The notes below the pieces were generated by a model, which saw only the letters and a list, made by a program, of their open reading frames with translations, made no database searches and had not been told where the DNA came from. Of a DNA stretch of 64,000 nt, positions 30,218 to 40,625 are shown piece by piece. The stretch is from an uncultured Alphaproteobacteria bacterium. GTDB lineage: Bacteria; Pseudomonadota; Alphaproteobacteria; Rs-D84. Each line of letters opens with the position of its first letter. The first letter of the stretch is position 1. Both the position numbers and the translations under genes were made by a program. Location: assembly GCA_946188105.1 (NCBI GenBank), contig CAMHTQ010000002.1:47973-111972 (forward strand), written 5' to 3'.

Positions 30218-33200
30218 ATGTTAAAGTTTTTTGTTCGCAGACCAGTTACAACAATTATGTTTGTTTTGTTTTGGGTTGTGTTGGGATTATATTCCTTTTC
30301 TGGAATGAATATTGAACGCACGCCTGCATTGGACTTTCCTTATGTAACTGCATCATTTATATATCCTGGGGCGGCACCATCCGAAATAGAAACCCAGGTT
30401 TTGAAAAAGGCCGAAGATGCCATGTCCGAAGTTGCAGGGTTAAAGAAAATTACATCCCAAGCATATGAAAATGGTGGCTATGTAATGGCTGAATTTAATT
30501 TGGGTGTGAATGTAAATGATAAAGCATCCGAGGTGAAAGCAAAATTGGATGCATTGTCTTCTCAATTCCCAGATGATATGAAGCAACCTGTTGTTGAAAA
30601 ATTAAATCCATTGCAACAATCGGTGATTGATATTGCAATTTATGGTGATAATGCTCGTGATTTATATGAATATACCACAGACACATTGGCAAACAAAATT
30701 ACATCTATCAAGGGTGTGGCGAGTGTGAATGTATTTGGCGGATTAAAACGTGCTATTCGTATTGAAATGTCGCCTGATGAAATGGCTGCACGTGGTGTAA
30801 CAATTGTTGATGTGGTGTCGGCACTGGGAAATAAAAATTTGAATGTCCCAGGCGGAAAAATCGAAACTGGTTCTGGTTCATCAAATGTTCGTTTTGTTGG
30901 TGAGTTTGCAAGTGTTGATGAAATTGAAAATTTGCAAATTGTAACATCCGAAGGACAAAATTTTAAATTATCAGATGTGGCATCAGTTCATGATTCTGCA
31001 CGTGATATAGAAAAGGGTGCAAAATATAATGGTAAAGATGTTATTGTTGCATCTGTTATTAAATCGTCTGACGGTAATGCAATTAAAATATCAAATGCAT
31101 TGCGTAAAGCATTGCCTGAATTACAGACAGAAATGCAAACTAAATTCAGTGGTGCACAAATGGAAATCGTTGCAGATTCTTCTACAACGGTGTCCAAAGA
31201 TACATTTGATACAATCAACGGAATTATCCTGGGTATCGTTTTAACAGTTATCATTTTGTTGATATTTACACGTAATTGGCGTTCAACAATTATTGCAGGT
31301 GTCGTGATTCCAGCATGCTTGGTTGCTGGGTTGTTCTTTGTAAGTTTCAGTGGATTTACAATAAACGCAATGACATTGTTGGCATATTCTTCGGCATTAG
31401 GAACATTGGTGTCGAACGCAATTATTTTGATTGAATCAGCATTACAAGAAATGCATGCTGGTAAAAATCCCGAAGATGCCGCAATTGACGGAACAAAACG
31501 TGTTGCTGTATCTGTGTTGGCGGGTGTTGGAACAAACGTTGTGGTGTTCTTGCCGTTGGCATTTATGGGCGGTATTGTCGGTCAGTTTATGGTGCAATTC
31601 GGTATGACAGTTGTGTATTTAACATTATTGTCATTGATATTTTCTTTCACATTAACCCCAATGATGATTGCTAAAATTTTGCGTTTAACAAATAAACGTG
31701 AATACGCGGCACAACAACGTATTGAAAAGAAAGAAGAAACACATACCAGATTGCGTAAATGGTACGATTATCAATTTGCTCATGCTGGTCGTGTTATTTT
31801 ATTAGGAATTGTTGTTTTAGTTGGTGCTGCACAATTAACAAAATTCATTGGTAACGAATTCCAACCATCAACTGATGCAAATAAAATAACATTAACTGTA
31901 CGTGCTCCGATGGGTGCAACATATGAAAAGTCATCCGAGGTTGCTGCAAACATAGATAAAGTTATTCATGAATTTCCAGAGGTGGAATCTACAATTGTAA
32001 AAATTGGTGAACGTGGATTACAAAATATAACAATTACTACGAATTTGGTAGATAGAACAAAACGTAATGTATCTGATAAAAAGTTAGCACAACAAATATT
32101 GCAACGTTTATCAAATGTCGCAGATGCAGAAATTCAAATTCGTGCAGGTGAAACCGTCAATGGTGGTATATCATCAGATATGGTGTTAAATGTGTATGGC
32201 GATGATGATACTTTGCGTGAACAATATGCAAACGAATTAGTAAATCGTATAAATGTTATTTCCGAAGTGCAAAGTGCGGTATTGGCACAACAAAAACCAA
32301 ATAACGAAATTCGTTTTGTTCCAAATCAAGAACAAATGAGTTCTTGGGGAATTAAAAATTCTTATGCAGGTTCCGTATTACGTACAGCTATTTATGGAAA
32401 TGATACATACAAATACAAAGAAAACGGCAAAGAATATCCAATTGTTTTGGAATTTGCACGTCCGTTTAAAACAAACTTTATGTTTAACAGTGTATTTGTA
32501 AATTCTCCACGTGGTATGGTTGCATTATCTGAATTGGGTGAAATTCAAAATGTGCCATCAACACCAAACATCAGTCGTTTGGATAAATCCAGAGTCACCG
32601 AAATTGATATCAATATTGGTAAATCAACAGTTGGTCCTGTCCAGGCTCAAATAGAATCAGAAATTGCTAAAATGGAATGGAAACCAGGATACAGTGCAAA
32701 ATTTGCAGGTATGTCAGAAATCCAAAGTGAATCCACAAACGAAATTGGAATGGCATTTATTTTGGCGTCTGTTTTGACATTTATGTTATTGGCTGCAATT
32801 TTGAATTCGTTGACACATCCATTGACAATTGCAACATCTATTATTACCAGTTTTATTGGTGTGTTTATATTGTTGTTCTTGTCAGGGGCATCTATGAATG
32901 TTGGTGCTATGTTAGCATTCGTTATGTTGGTGGGTTTGGTTGTGAACAATAACATTTTGGTTTTGGAACCAACCGTAAAACGTGTTCGTAATGGCGAAAA
33001 ACCATACGATGCATTATGGACAGAATTGATGTCTAAACGTAATATGGTTTTGATGACATCCATTGCTGTTATGGCTGGAATGTTGCCACAATTATGGTCA
33101 TCTGATGGTATGAAAACAGGTATGGCGGCGGTTATGATTGGTGGAATGTTTGCGAGTTTGGTTTTAACATTTACACTAACCCCAGCATTATTCTTTGCAA

Positions 33201-33280
33201 TGGAAAATGCCAGAACATCAATGCGCAAAAAATTGCATTTACAAATCAAAATGCCAAAAATAATGCGTCGTAAAAAGTAA
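30218..33280 (+). CDS. RND-family (AcrB/MMPL HAE1-type) efflux transporter permease
   Basis: MLKFFVRRPVTTIMFVLFWVVLGLYSFSGMNIERTPALDFPYVTASFIYPGAAPSEIETQV...; 12-TM architecture. Confidence 0.93.
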   Translation: MLKFFVRRPVTTIMFVLFWVVLGLYSFSGMNIERTPALDFPYVTASFIYPGAAPSEIETQVLKKAEDAMSEVAGLKKITSQAYENGGYVMAEFNLGVNVNDKASEVKAKLDALSSQFPDDMKQPVVEKLNPLQQSVIDIAIYGDNARDLYEYTTDTLANKITSIKGVASVNVFGGLKRAIRIEMSPDEMAARGVTIVDVVSALGNKNLNVPGGKIETGSGSSNVRFVGEFASVDEIENLQIVTSEGQNFKLSDVASVHDSARDIEKGAKYNGKDVIVASVIKSSDGNAIKISNALRKALPELQTEMQTKFSGAQMEIVADSSTTVSKDTFDTINGIILGIVLTVIILLIFTRNWRSTIIAGVVIPACLVAGLFFVSFSGFTINAMTLLAYSSALGTLVSNAIILIESALQEMHAGKNPEDAAIDGTKRVAVSVLAGVGTNVVVFLPLAFMGGIVGQFMVQFGMTVVYLTLLSLIFSFTLTPMMIAKILRLTNKREYAAQQRIEKKEETHTRLRKWYDYQFAHAGRVILLGIVVLVGAAQLTKFIGNEFQPSTDANKITLTVRAPMGATYEKSSEVAANIDKVIHEFPEVESTIVKIGERGLQNITITTNLVDRTKRNVSDKKLAQQILQRLSNVADAEIQIRAGETVNGGISSDMVLNVYGDDDTLREQYANELVNRINVISEVQSAVLAQQKPNNEIRFVPNQEQMSSWGIKNSYAGSVLRTAIYGNDTYKYKENGKEYPIVLEFARPFKTNFMFNSVFVNSPRGMVALSELGEIQNVPSTPNISRLDKSRVTEIDINIGKSTVGPVQAQIESEIAKMEWKPGYSAKFAGMSEIQSESTNEIGMAFILASVLTFMLLAAILNSLTHPLTIATSIITSFIGVFILLFLSGASMNVGAMLAFVMLVGLVVNNNILVLEPTVKRVRNGEKPYDALWTELMSKRNMVLMTSIAVMAGMLPQLWSSDGMKTGMAAVMIGGMFASLVLTFTLTPALFFAMENARTSMRKKLHLQIKMPKIMRRKK

Positions 33281-33285
33281 AAATA

Positions 33286-33312
33286 TTCCCCGGTTAATAC
33301 CGGGGATTTTTA
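33286..33312 (+). terminator. Terminator
   Basis: CCCCGGT-TAAT-ACCGGGG + T-run. Confidence 0.75.
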
Positions 33313-33379
33313 ATATACATTTTGTGCTTGCGTGAATTTTATAAATTGTTCTATGATATAATCAGGAAGGAAAGGAATT

Positions 33380-34612
33380 ATGCGTTTAAGACTTGTGTCT
33401 ATGCTTGGTTTTTTGGCGGTTTTTCCGGCATTTGGTGCGGTGAACTTGCCTGTGGTAAATATCAGTGGAAATGGTGTTTCTGCACGTTCTGCATTTGGTG
33501 ATTATGTAACAAATGATGTTTCTGTGGCACCGGTGCGTAATGTTGTCGCGCGCAGTACCAATGCTAAAAACACAAGTGTAAAACAAATTGCAAAAAAATC
33601 TGATTCGGATATTTTGTCTCCAAATTTACCCAGTTCAAATTTATGGGCTGAAAATTCAGTTCAGGTTGATACACCATTACGTATGCCCAGAATGGATGAA
33701 ATTGTTGTTCTGGACAATGATGTGGAATTACCAGGTGAAAAATTGGAAACTGTTGCAATGGCACACGATGATTCAATCGAAAATCACGAACAAGTGATAC
33801 GCGAATTAGAATCCAGAATGAATCGTATGGCTGAAATTGATGCCAAAATGGCAAAGTTGGCTGAATTGCAACGTCGTGCGACAAACAGTGTAAAACAACA
33901 TAATTCTCAAAATGATTATGCAAAGTCTGTGGATGCGGAACCTGTGAAAATTTCGCGCACAATTGTTCCTATGAACGAACCTGATGTTTTGGTGCGCAGT
34001 GTTGAAAAACATACGGTTAATGCTAAAAAAACATCTGAACCAAAAAACAGTTTGGCTGGTTTAAGTCCATCTGAATTACGTCAGGCATTCCGTAAAACAT
34101 TTTTATCAGAAAACAAACATTTGTCTGCTATGCGTGATACATACGCAGATGAATATGATGATAATGAAATGATATCTATGGAATCTGGTGGTTTTACCGC
34201 GGAAAGCAATTTATCAGAAATGGGCAGTGGTATTCGTCCATTTGAAATAAAAATCAGTTTCCGTAATTTTGATTCTGCATTATCTCGTGAAAATTATACA
34301 TTGCTGACAACATTTGCTGGGATTGTTGTAAATGATCCAAAACGTGCCGTCCAGGTTTTAATCCCAAATGATGCAACAACGGATGCTGATACCCGTAAAT
34401 TAACCGCACGCAGATTGGCAATTGTTGAACAGGTTTTGCGTGATACCGGTGTCCCAGAACAACGTATTTTGCCTGTGTTATCTAATCGTGACGATGATGG
34501 TGGTTTGGTGTTGCGTAATATTGATAACAGCCAGTATGAAATACTTACCAAGCAACAACGTGGTAAAAACGGTAAAACTACCAATAAAACATATAAAAGT
34601 TTGACGTGGTAA
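33380..34612 (+). CDS. Secreted protein with OmpA-like C-terminal region
   Basis: Signal peptide; C-terminus TRKLTARRLAIVEQVLRDTGVPEQRILPVLSNRDDDGGLVLRNIDNSQYEIL resembles OmpA-domain order. Confidence 0.5.
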   Translation: MRLRLVSMLGFLAVFPAFGAVNLPVVNISGNGVSARSAFGDYVTNDVSVAPVRNVVARSTNAKNTSVKQIAKKSDSDILSPNLPSSNLWAENSVQVDTPLRMPRMDEIVVLDNDVELPGEKLETVAMAHDDSIENHEQVIRELESRMNRMAEIDAKMAKLAELQRRATNSVKQHNSQNDYAKSVDAEPVKISRTIVPMNEPDVLVRSVEKHTVNAKKTSEPKNSLAGLSPSELRQAFRKTFLSENKHLSAMRDTYADEYDDNEMISMESGGFTAESNLSEMGSGIRPFEIKISFRNFDSALSRENYTLLTTFAGIVVNDPKRAVQVLIPNDATTDADTRKLTARRLAIVEQVLRDTGVPEQRILPVLSNRDDDGGLVLRNIDNSQYEILTKQQRGKNGKTTNKTYKSLTW

Positions 34613-35340
34613 GTTTTCGCAAAATTTTCCAAAATATTTTAAATTTTGTATATCCACCAGTGTGTCCATTGTGTAATGCGCCTGTGTCTGAACATGGTGT
34701 TTTATGTGCAGATTGTTGGACCGCGGTGAATTGGATAGATGGTCCAAAATGCTCTTGCTGTGGTTATCCGTTTATCGCAGGATATGATTTTGATAAAGAT
34801 ACATTATGCCCAATATGTGCATCTGGTAAAAATGAACTGGATTGGATTCGCAGCGCCTGTGTTTATGACGATGCATCAAAACAGATAATGTTGCCATTCA
34901 AACATTGTGGAAAAATAAAATATGCACGTTTTATGGCAAACGCAATGATTTGGGCTTTGCGAGATATAGATACACATAACATAGATGTTGTTATGCCGGT
35001 ACCACTTGCTTGGCGCAGATTGTTTCATCGTGGATATAACCAGGCATCATTATTGGCACGTCCAATCGCACATGCAATGGGTGTCGGTATTGATTATGAT
35101 TCTGTGCACAGAAAGTATCGTCAGGATATGGGGCATAAAACATCGGCACAACGTGCCAAGAATATTCGTGGTGTTTTTACGGTTAAAAATCCGGATAAAA
35201 TCCGCGGAAAACACATTTTATTGGTTGATGATGTTATGACATCTGGGGCGACTTTTTCAGAATTACATCGTGTGCTGATGCAGGCCGGTGCGGCATCGGT
35301 ATCGGGCGTGTCATTCTGCAGGGTTGTTCGTGCATTATAA
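34606..35340 (+). CDS. comF: ComF-family phosphoribosyltransferase
   Basis: CPLCNAPVSEHGVLCADCW zinc site; VVMPVPLAWRRLFHRGYNQASLLARPIAHAMG; ILLVDDVMTSGATFSELHRVLMQAGA. Confidence 0.9.
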   Translation: MVSFRKIFQNILNFVYPPVCPLCNAPVSEHGVLCADCWTAVNWIDGPKCSCCGYPFIAGYDFDKDTLCPICASGKNELDWIRSACVYDDASKQIMLPFKHCGKIKYARFMANAMIWALRDIDTHNIDVVMPVPLAWRRLFHRGYNQASLLARPIAHAMGVGIDYDSVHRKYRQDMGHKTSAQRAKNIRGVFTVKNPDKIRGKHILLVDDVMTSGATFSELHRVLMQAGAASVSGVSFCRVVRAL

Positions 35341-35422
35341 AATTTGTCGAAATACTTGATTTTGCTTTTATTTAGTGTAAAATTCAATTCGCAATAATTC
35401 GCATAAAAATAGGGTGTCATAA

Positions 35423-37825
35423 ATGAATATAGAACTTGGAAAAAATGAAACACGTGATTTGGAAACCAGAATTCAAGAATTCTGGGATAAGAATAATTTT
35501 TGGGATAATGATGTAAATTCCAATAAAAAATCATTTTGTGTAATGATGCCTCCACCAAATGTTACCGGTAATTTGCATATGGGACACGCGCTGGATAACG
35601 TGCTGACTGATATTATTTGTCGTTATAAACGTATGGCGGGGTTCGATGTTTTGTGGCAGCCCGGAACCGACCATGCGGCTATTGCGACTCAATTATTGAT
35701 TGAACGTGATTTGTCCAAGCGCGGTATAAATCCAAATTCTTTGACATTGGATGAAAAATTAAATGCAGCATGGAATTGGACAAAAGAATACGGCGGTCAG
35801 ATTATAAAACAATTACATATCTTGGGTGCGACACCTGTTTGGCGCCGCGAAAGATTTACAATGGACAAAGGTTTGTCTGACAATGTGACCAGATTGTTCG
35901 TTAAAATGTATAAAGATGGTTTAATCTATCGTGCAGAACGTATGGTAAATTGGTGTCCAAAACAACAAACAACTGTGTCTGATTTGGAAATTGAAACACG
36001 CGAAGAACACGGTAAGTTTTACTATTTCAATTATCCTTTGAAAGATGGCGGATTTATTGAAATTGCAACAACACGTCCCGAAACTTTATTCGGAGATAAG
36101 GCGATCGCAATTCATCCAGAAAATGAAAAGTTAAAACATTTGATTGGAAAAAAAGCAATTATTCCTTTAACAGATATTGAAATTCCAATTATCGCGGATG
36201 AGCATGCTGATCCAGAAAAAGGAACAGGTGCGGTTAAAATTACACCGGCCCACGACTTTGATGACTGGGAGGTTGGTCAGCGTCATAACTTGGAACCATT
36301 GTGTATTTTAACAAAAGATGCAAAATTGAATGATGCAGCAGAGGTTCCTGAAAAATATCGTGGTATGGACAGATATGTTGCGCGTAAAGCAATTATCGAA
36401 GATATCGAAGCCGCGGGACTTATGACTAAGATTGAAGACAAGGTTATTCCAACACCATATTCTGAACGTGGTGGTGTGCCGGTTGAACCAATGATAACAA
36501 CACAATGGTTCGTGGACGCTGAAAAATTAGCAATCCCTGCAATCAAGGCAGTGGAAGAAGGCAAAATCAAATTTATGCCTGAACACAGATATAACTTGTT
36601 TATGGCATGGATGAAAAATATTCGTCCATGGAATATTTCACGTCAATTATGGTGGGGACATCATATCCCAGCATGGTATGACGAAGCGGGTAATGTCTAT
36701 GTTGCAGAAACAGAACAAGAGGCCATAAAACAATCTGGTGGTAAAACATTGACACGTGATCCAGATACATTGGATACATGGTTTTCATCAGGTCAATGGC
36801 CATTTGCAACATTGGATTGGCCATATGATACACCTGAATTCAAAAAATATTATCCAACAGATTATCTGTGCACTGGATTTGATTTAATATTCTTTTGGGT
36901 TGCACGTATGATAATGATGTCACTGTATGCAACAGGCGAGGTTCCATTTAAGACTGTTTATATGCACGGCATGGTTGTTGATAAATTTGGTAAAAAAATG
37001 TCAAAAAGTAAAGGCAACGGAACAGACCCACTGGATGCGATTGATAAATTCGGTGTGGATGCAATTCGTTACTGGGTGGCAACTGCACCAATTGGAACAA
37101 ATTTGCCATATAATGAAGATGAAGTTAAACGTGGCTCTAAATTACTAACAAAATTATGGAACGCATCGAAATATGTTTTGATGAATTTAACAGATTTTGA
37201 TCCAAAAACAGCCAAGGAAATCAAGGTTAGTGAAAGATTTATCGAAGATCGTTGGGTGTTAAATGAATTGAATAAGGCAATTGATGATACTCGCAAGAAT
37301 TTAGATAAATATTTCAATTACAATGCGCGCAGTGCAATTGATACATTTTTCTGGGAAATATTCTGCGATCAATATTTGGAATTTATCAAAGACAGATTCT
37401 GGTCACCTGAAAAATATAGTGCCGAATCAAAATTGTCTGCACAATGGACATTATACACAGTATTGCGTGCGATAATTGGTTTGTATGCACCATTTATTCC
37501 ATTTGTGACCGAAGAATTGTGGCAAAAGATTTATAAAGATATCGAGGGTGGCGAAACATTGCATTTAACAAAGTATCCCGAGGTTAATGCTGAATACGAC
37601 ACAGATGTTAGTGAAATGCAAGCTGCATTGGATATATTAAAATCCGTTCGTGGATTGCGTACCGACAGAAAGATTGGTAATGGTGCAAAACTTGAAACAT
37701 TAACAATCCCACAGGATACAAATCCTGTTTTGCATGGCTTGATTAAATCTGCGGCACGTGCTAACAATATCGTATTGGGTGACACAATAGATTTTATTGT
37801 TGCTGAAAATACAGAGGGAAAATAA
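35423..37825 (+). CDS. valS: Valyl-tRNA synthetase
   Basis: MMPPPNVTGNLHMGHALDN; LWQPGTDHAAIATQ; KMSKSKGNGTDPLD. Confidence 0.96.
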   Translation: MNIELGKNETRDLETRIQEFWDKNNFWDNDVNSNKKSFCVMMPPPNVTGNLHMGHALDNVLTDIICRYKRMAGFDVLWQPGTDHAAIATQLLIERDLSKRGINPNSLTLDEKLNAAWNWTKEYGGQIIKQLHILGATPVWRRERFTMDKGLSDNVTRLFVKMYKDGLIYRAERMVNWCPKQQTTVSDLEIETREEHGKFYYFNYPLKDGGFIEIATTRPETLFGDKAIAIHPENEKLKHLIGKKAIIPLTDIEIPIIADEHADPEKGTGAVKITPAHDFDDWEVGQRHNLEPLCILTKDAKLNDAAEVPEKYRGMDRYVARKAIIEDIEAAGLMTKIEDKVIPTPYSERGGVPVEPMITTQWFVDAEKLAIPAIKAVEEGKIKFMPEHRYNLFMAWMKNIRPWNISRQLWWGHHIPAWYDEAGNVYVAETEQEAIKQSGGKTLTRDPDTLDTWFSSGQWPFATLDWPYDTPEFKKYYPTDYLCTGFDLIFFWVARMIMMSLYATGEVPFKTVYMHGMVVDKFGKKMSKSKGNGTDPLDAIDKFGVDAIRYWVATAPIGTNLPYNEDEVKRGSKLLTKLWNASKYVLMNLTDFDPKTAKEIKVSERFIEDRWVLNELNKAIDDTRKNLDKYFNYNARSAIDTFFWEIFCDQYLEFIKDRFWSPEKYSAESKLSAQWTLYTVLRAIIGLYAPFIPFVTEELWQKIYKDIEGGETLHLTKYPEVNAEYDTDVSEMQAALDILKSVRGLRTDRKIGNGAKLETLTIPQDTNPVLHGLIKSAARANNIVLGDTIDFIVAENTEGK

Positions 37826-38559
37826 TGGAGATAACAAAACATACACAAAATATATTGGTTAAATCATACCAATGTGACAGATACGGTTATTTGCGCCCAA
37901 TTATGTTAATGAATTTCTTGCAAGGCGCGGCTGCAACACATGCTGATGAATTGGGTGCTGGGCGTACATATTGCGAGGCACATAATATTGCATGGGTTGT
38001 TACGCATTATATGATTGATATTATTGAATTGCCGAAATTCAAGGATATGGTTGTGTTGAAAACATGGCCTTCAATGCATAATGGTCTGCGTTCGTATCGT
38101 GATTTCGAAATCAGAAACAAGGAGGATGGTCGTTTAATGATTCGTGCAACATCGCAATGGGTGTTGATAAATCTGAATACGCGTCGTTTGTTGCGATTAA
38201 ATGAAGAATTACCAGATTGGGGTAGTATTGATGAACGTGTATGGGATACAGCATTTAACAAGGCACCAAAATTTGATGCAACAAAAACACATGTTGTAAA
38301 ATGTCGGTTTGATGATGTTGATGTAAATCAGCATATTAATAATGCGGTATACGCTGTTTGGGCAACAGAAAGTGTTGGTTTTGAATTTCGTAACACACAC
38401 GAATTAACAGGTATAGAAATTTATTTTGAACATGAAATCAGTGCCGATACACCAGAGGTTCAGATTCAAGTTAAATTAGAACCATCTGTTTCGTATCATA
38501 AAATTATGACTGGTGACACACAACACGCAACGGTTGTATGCCGGTGGAAAACAAAATAA
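37825..38559 (+). CDS. Acyl-ACP thioesterase (FatA/hotdog type)
   Basis: Double hotdog pattern; DDVDVNQHINNAVYAVWATESV; starts at the valS stop. Confidence 0.85.
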   Translation: MEITKHTQNILVKSYQCDRYGYLRPIMLMNFLQGAAATHADELGAGRTYCEAHNIAWVVTHYMIDIIELPKFKDMVVLKTWPSMHNGLRSYRDFEIRNKEDGRLMIRATSQWVLINLNTRRLLRLNEELPDWGSIDERVWDTAFNKAPKFDATKTHVVKCRFDDVDVNQHINNAVYAVWATESVGFEFRNTHELTGIEIYFEHEISADTPEVQIQVKLEPSVSYHKIMTGDTQHATVVCRWKTK

Positions 38560-38624
38560 TGTAAGGTTTGAATTTGTACCTAAAATATGATAAAATACCC
38601 TATATGAGAATATAGGGTTTTTAA

Positions 38625-39695
38625 ATGAAAAAAATTGCTTTTATACTTACGTTATTACCGTTTTCTGCAATGGCGGCAACCGATGCAGAAATCGAATTAA
38701 CTGGTGCTTTTAATAAAGTTCGCATGCAATGTAGAAATATTTCCGCAGAACTGGAACCATTAAAGAAAATGGCTGGAATTGGAACTGCGGTCAATGCTGT
38801 GGGAACACTTGCTGGTGCCGGTGGTGTTGCCAGTGGTATTGCAAAATATGAAAAAGATAAAAATGTTGCTACATCAATGGGTGAAAAATACAGTATCGAA
38901 GTGATAAAAGAAAAATTAAAAGATAAAGAATTATCCCCAGAAAACCAGGCCGCGTTAAAACGATTTCAAGATTATGATACAAATGTAAATTGGACCGAGA
39001 TAGAGGCAGGATTAAATAAATTGTCAGAAGAGTTTGATAAACAAGATTCACAAAGCAAAGATAATGTATTGAAAGAATTGGATGCCAAAGAGGCAGCTGC
39101 CCAAGCAAGAATAGATGAAAACCAAAAACAATCTGATATGTATGGAAATATCAGAACAGGTTTGTTTGCAACCAATACTGCAACCAGTATTGCAGGTGCA
39201 ATCGTGTCTTCGAAAACAGGTATGAGTGGGGATTTAAAAAATAAAATACAGGCATGTGTTGATAGCCTGACAGCATTAGAAAAAGCCAGAACCCGTGTTC
39301 GTGTCGAAGATGGCGAAAATGCGAATGCTACTCTGATGTCCCAGGCACAAAATATATTGGATAAATGCAATAAATATAACAATGTGGATACATCTGCATT
39401 TAATAAATTGGCCAAGGGTGCAACGATAACTGGTGCATTGGGTGGTGTAACGGGTGCGGCTGCAACGGCAACCAGTATTGCTGGCACAACAAATAAGTTG
39501 TCAGATATAGATTTAAAATCAGAAAATGCTGCAAAAGAAATGAACAAGCAAGAAGGTGTTAACGTTGCAAGTAATATATTGGGTGGTGTAACTGCGGTAA
39601 CATCATTAACTGGAACCGTGCTAAATGCAACACAAATTAAAAAAATCAAAGATGTTGTAACAATAGCCGAAGAGTGCGAGGAGGCATTAAAATAA
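38625..39695 (+). CDS. Secreted protein with repeated Gly/Ala/Thr-rich hydrophobic segments
   Basis: Signal peptide MKKIAFILTLLPFSAMAAT; several G/A/T-rich segments. Confidence 0.6.
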   Translation: MKKIAFILTLLPFSAMAATDAEIELTGAFNKVRMQCRNISAELEPLKKMAGIGTAVNAVGTLAGAGGVASGIAKYEKDKNVATSMGEKYSIEVIKEKLKDKELSPENQAALKRFQDYDTNVNWTEIEAGLNKLSEEFDKQDSQSKDNVLKELDAKEAAAQARIDENQKQSDMYGNIRTGLFATNTATSIAGAIVSSKTGMSGDLKNKIQACVDSLTALEKARTRVRVEDGENANATLMSQAQNILDKCNKYNNVDTSAFNKLAKGATITGALGGVTGAAATATSIAGTTNKLSDIDLKSENAAKEMNKQEGVNVASNILGGVTAVTSLTGTVLNATQIKKIKDVVTIAEECEEALK

Positions 39696-40132
39696 TGAAA
39701 AAGTTTTTATTGATATTCGCAATATTATTTGTGCCATGTTCTGGGTTTGCTGATGTACCATATTCCAGTGTTGTAATGTCTTCTTCGGAGACTTTAGACA
39801 AAAAGTTTTTACCTCTGGATACAGATGCTTTGTATGATGCACGGTTAGAACAAAATTTTCATAATTATGACTGTGATCCATACGATCTTATAAACTCTTT
39901 TATGAATAAAGAAATAGTGATACCTTTTTCTGTGCGAGATTTGATGAATGTTTGTCGTAAAAATGTTGTTTCTCATGTTGATCAAAGGTTTAACAAAATA
40001 TGTCAAATAAGGTGTTCAAACTTTGCTTTGGAATATTACAGATTGTTGATAGAAAAAACTAAGAAAGAAAAGGATAGGTCTCGTAAAGAAATGCAACAAA
40101 AAGTACATGATGATATTTGGAACAAAAAATAA
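39695..40132 (+). CDS. Secreted hypothetical protein
   Basis: Signal peptide MKKFLLIFAILFVPCSGFAD; start overlaps the stop of the previous gene. Confidence 0.55.
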   Translation: MKKFLLIFAILFVPCSGFADVPYSSVVMSSSETLDKKFLPLDTDALYDARLEQNFHNYDCDPYDLINSFMNKEIVIPFSVRDLMNVCRKNVVSHVDQRFNKICQIRCSNFALEYYRLLIEKTKKEKDRSRKEMQQKVHDDIWNKK

Positions 40133-40136
40133 AAAA

Positions 40137-40158
40137 ACCGGCAATCGCCGGGTTTTTT
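40137..40158. terminator. Bidirectional terminator between convergent genes
   Basis: ACCGGC-AATC-GCCGGGT + T-run. Confidence 0.7.
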
Positions 40159-40309
40159 AATTGATTGCGGAAACTGCCAAACGGGTACGACCCTTAGCAC
40201 GACGACGATTCAATACATCGCGTCCGCTTTTAGTTGCCATTTTTTCACGAAATCCGTGTGTCTTTACACGACGAGTTTTCGATGGTTGATAAGTTCTTTT
40301 AGTTGCCAT
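40157..40309 (-). CDS. rpmH: 50S ribosomal protein L34
   Basis: Reverse strand [50 protein letters not shown] (absent from the ORF track because it is short). Confidence 0.95.
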   Translation of the reverse strand: MATKRTYQPSKTRRVKTHGFREKMATKSGRDVLNRRRAKGRTRLAVSAIN

Positions 40310-40372
40310 AATTAAATCCTTTTGCCCCTATATTTAAACATATTTTTATAAAAACGCAACAATTTTATTTAA

Positions 40373-40486
40373 TTATTTAGATTTTGCCGGAAGTAAGCCG
40401 ATTTTACTAAGTATTTCTGTCAGTAAATACCATATAAAAATGGCTAAAAATAAATTTGTTAAAGAAACCATAACCTTGTCATACAT
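40373..40486 (-). CDS. Small membrane protein (37 aa)
   Basis: Reverse strand MYDKVMVSLTNLFLAIFIWYLLTEILSKIGLLPAKSK with GAGG-type RBS upstream. Confidence 0.45.
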   Translation of the reverse strand: MYDKVMVSLTNLFLAIFIWYLLTEILSKIGLLPAKSK

Positions 40487-40565
40487 GTTATTTACCTCGT
40501 TGTTTATACGGTCATATTATAATACAAACAAGTCATTTGTCAATGTGTTTTTTTGGTATTATTTC

Positions 40566-40595
40566 TTGACCTAGAAAGCAAAAATTTGCTATTCT
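40566..40595 (+). promoter_or_regulatory. Putative promoter of gyrA
   Basis: TTGACC - 18 nt - TATTCT upstream of the gyrA ATG. Confidence 0.45.
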
Positions 40596-40625
40596 AAATC
40601 TGTGATAAATAGGGGAAAATAAAGT

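Noticed and set aside
32647-33249. 200-aa minus-strand ORF
   Set aside because: Antisense shadow of the RND transporter
38972-39649. 225-aa minus-strand ORF
   Set aside because: Antisense to the Gly-rich secreted protein gene, which has a signal peptide and RBS
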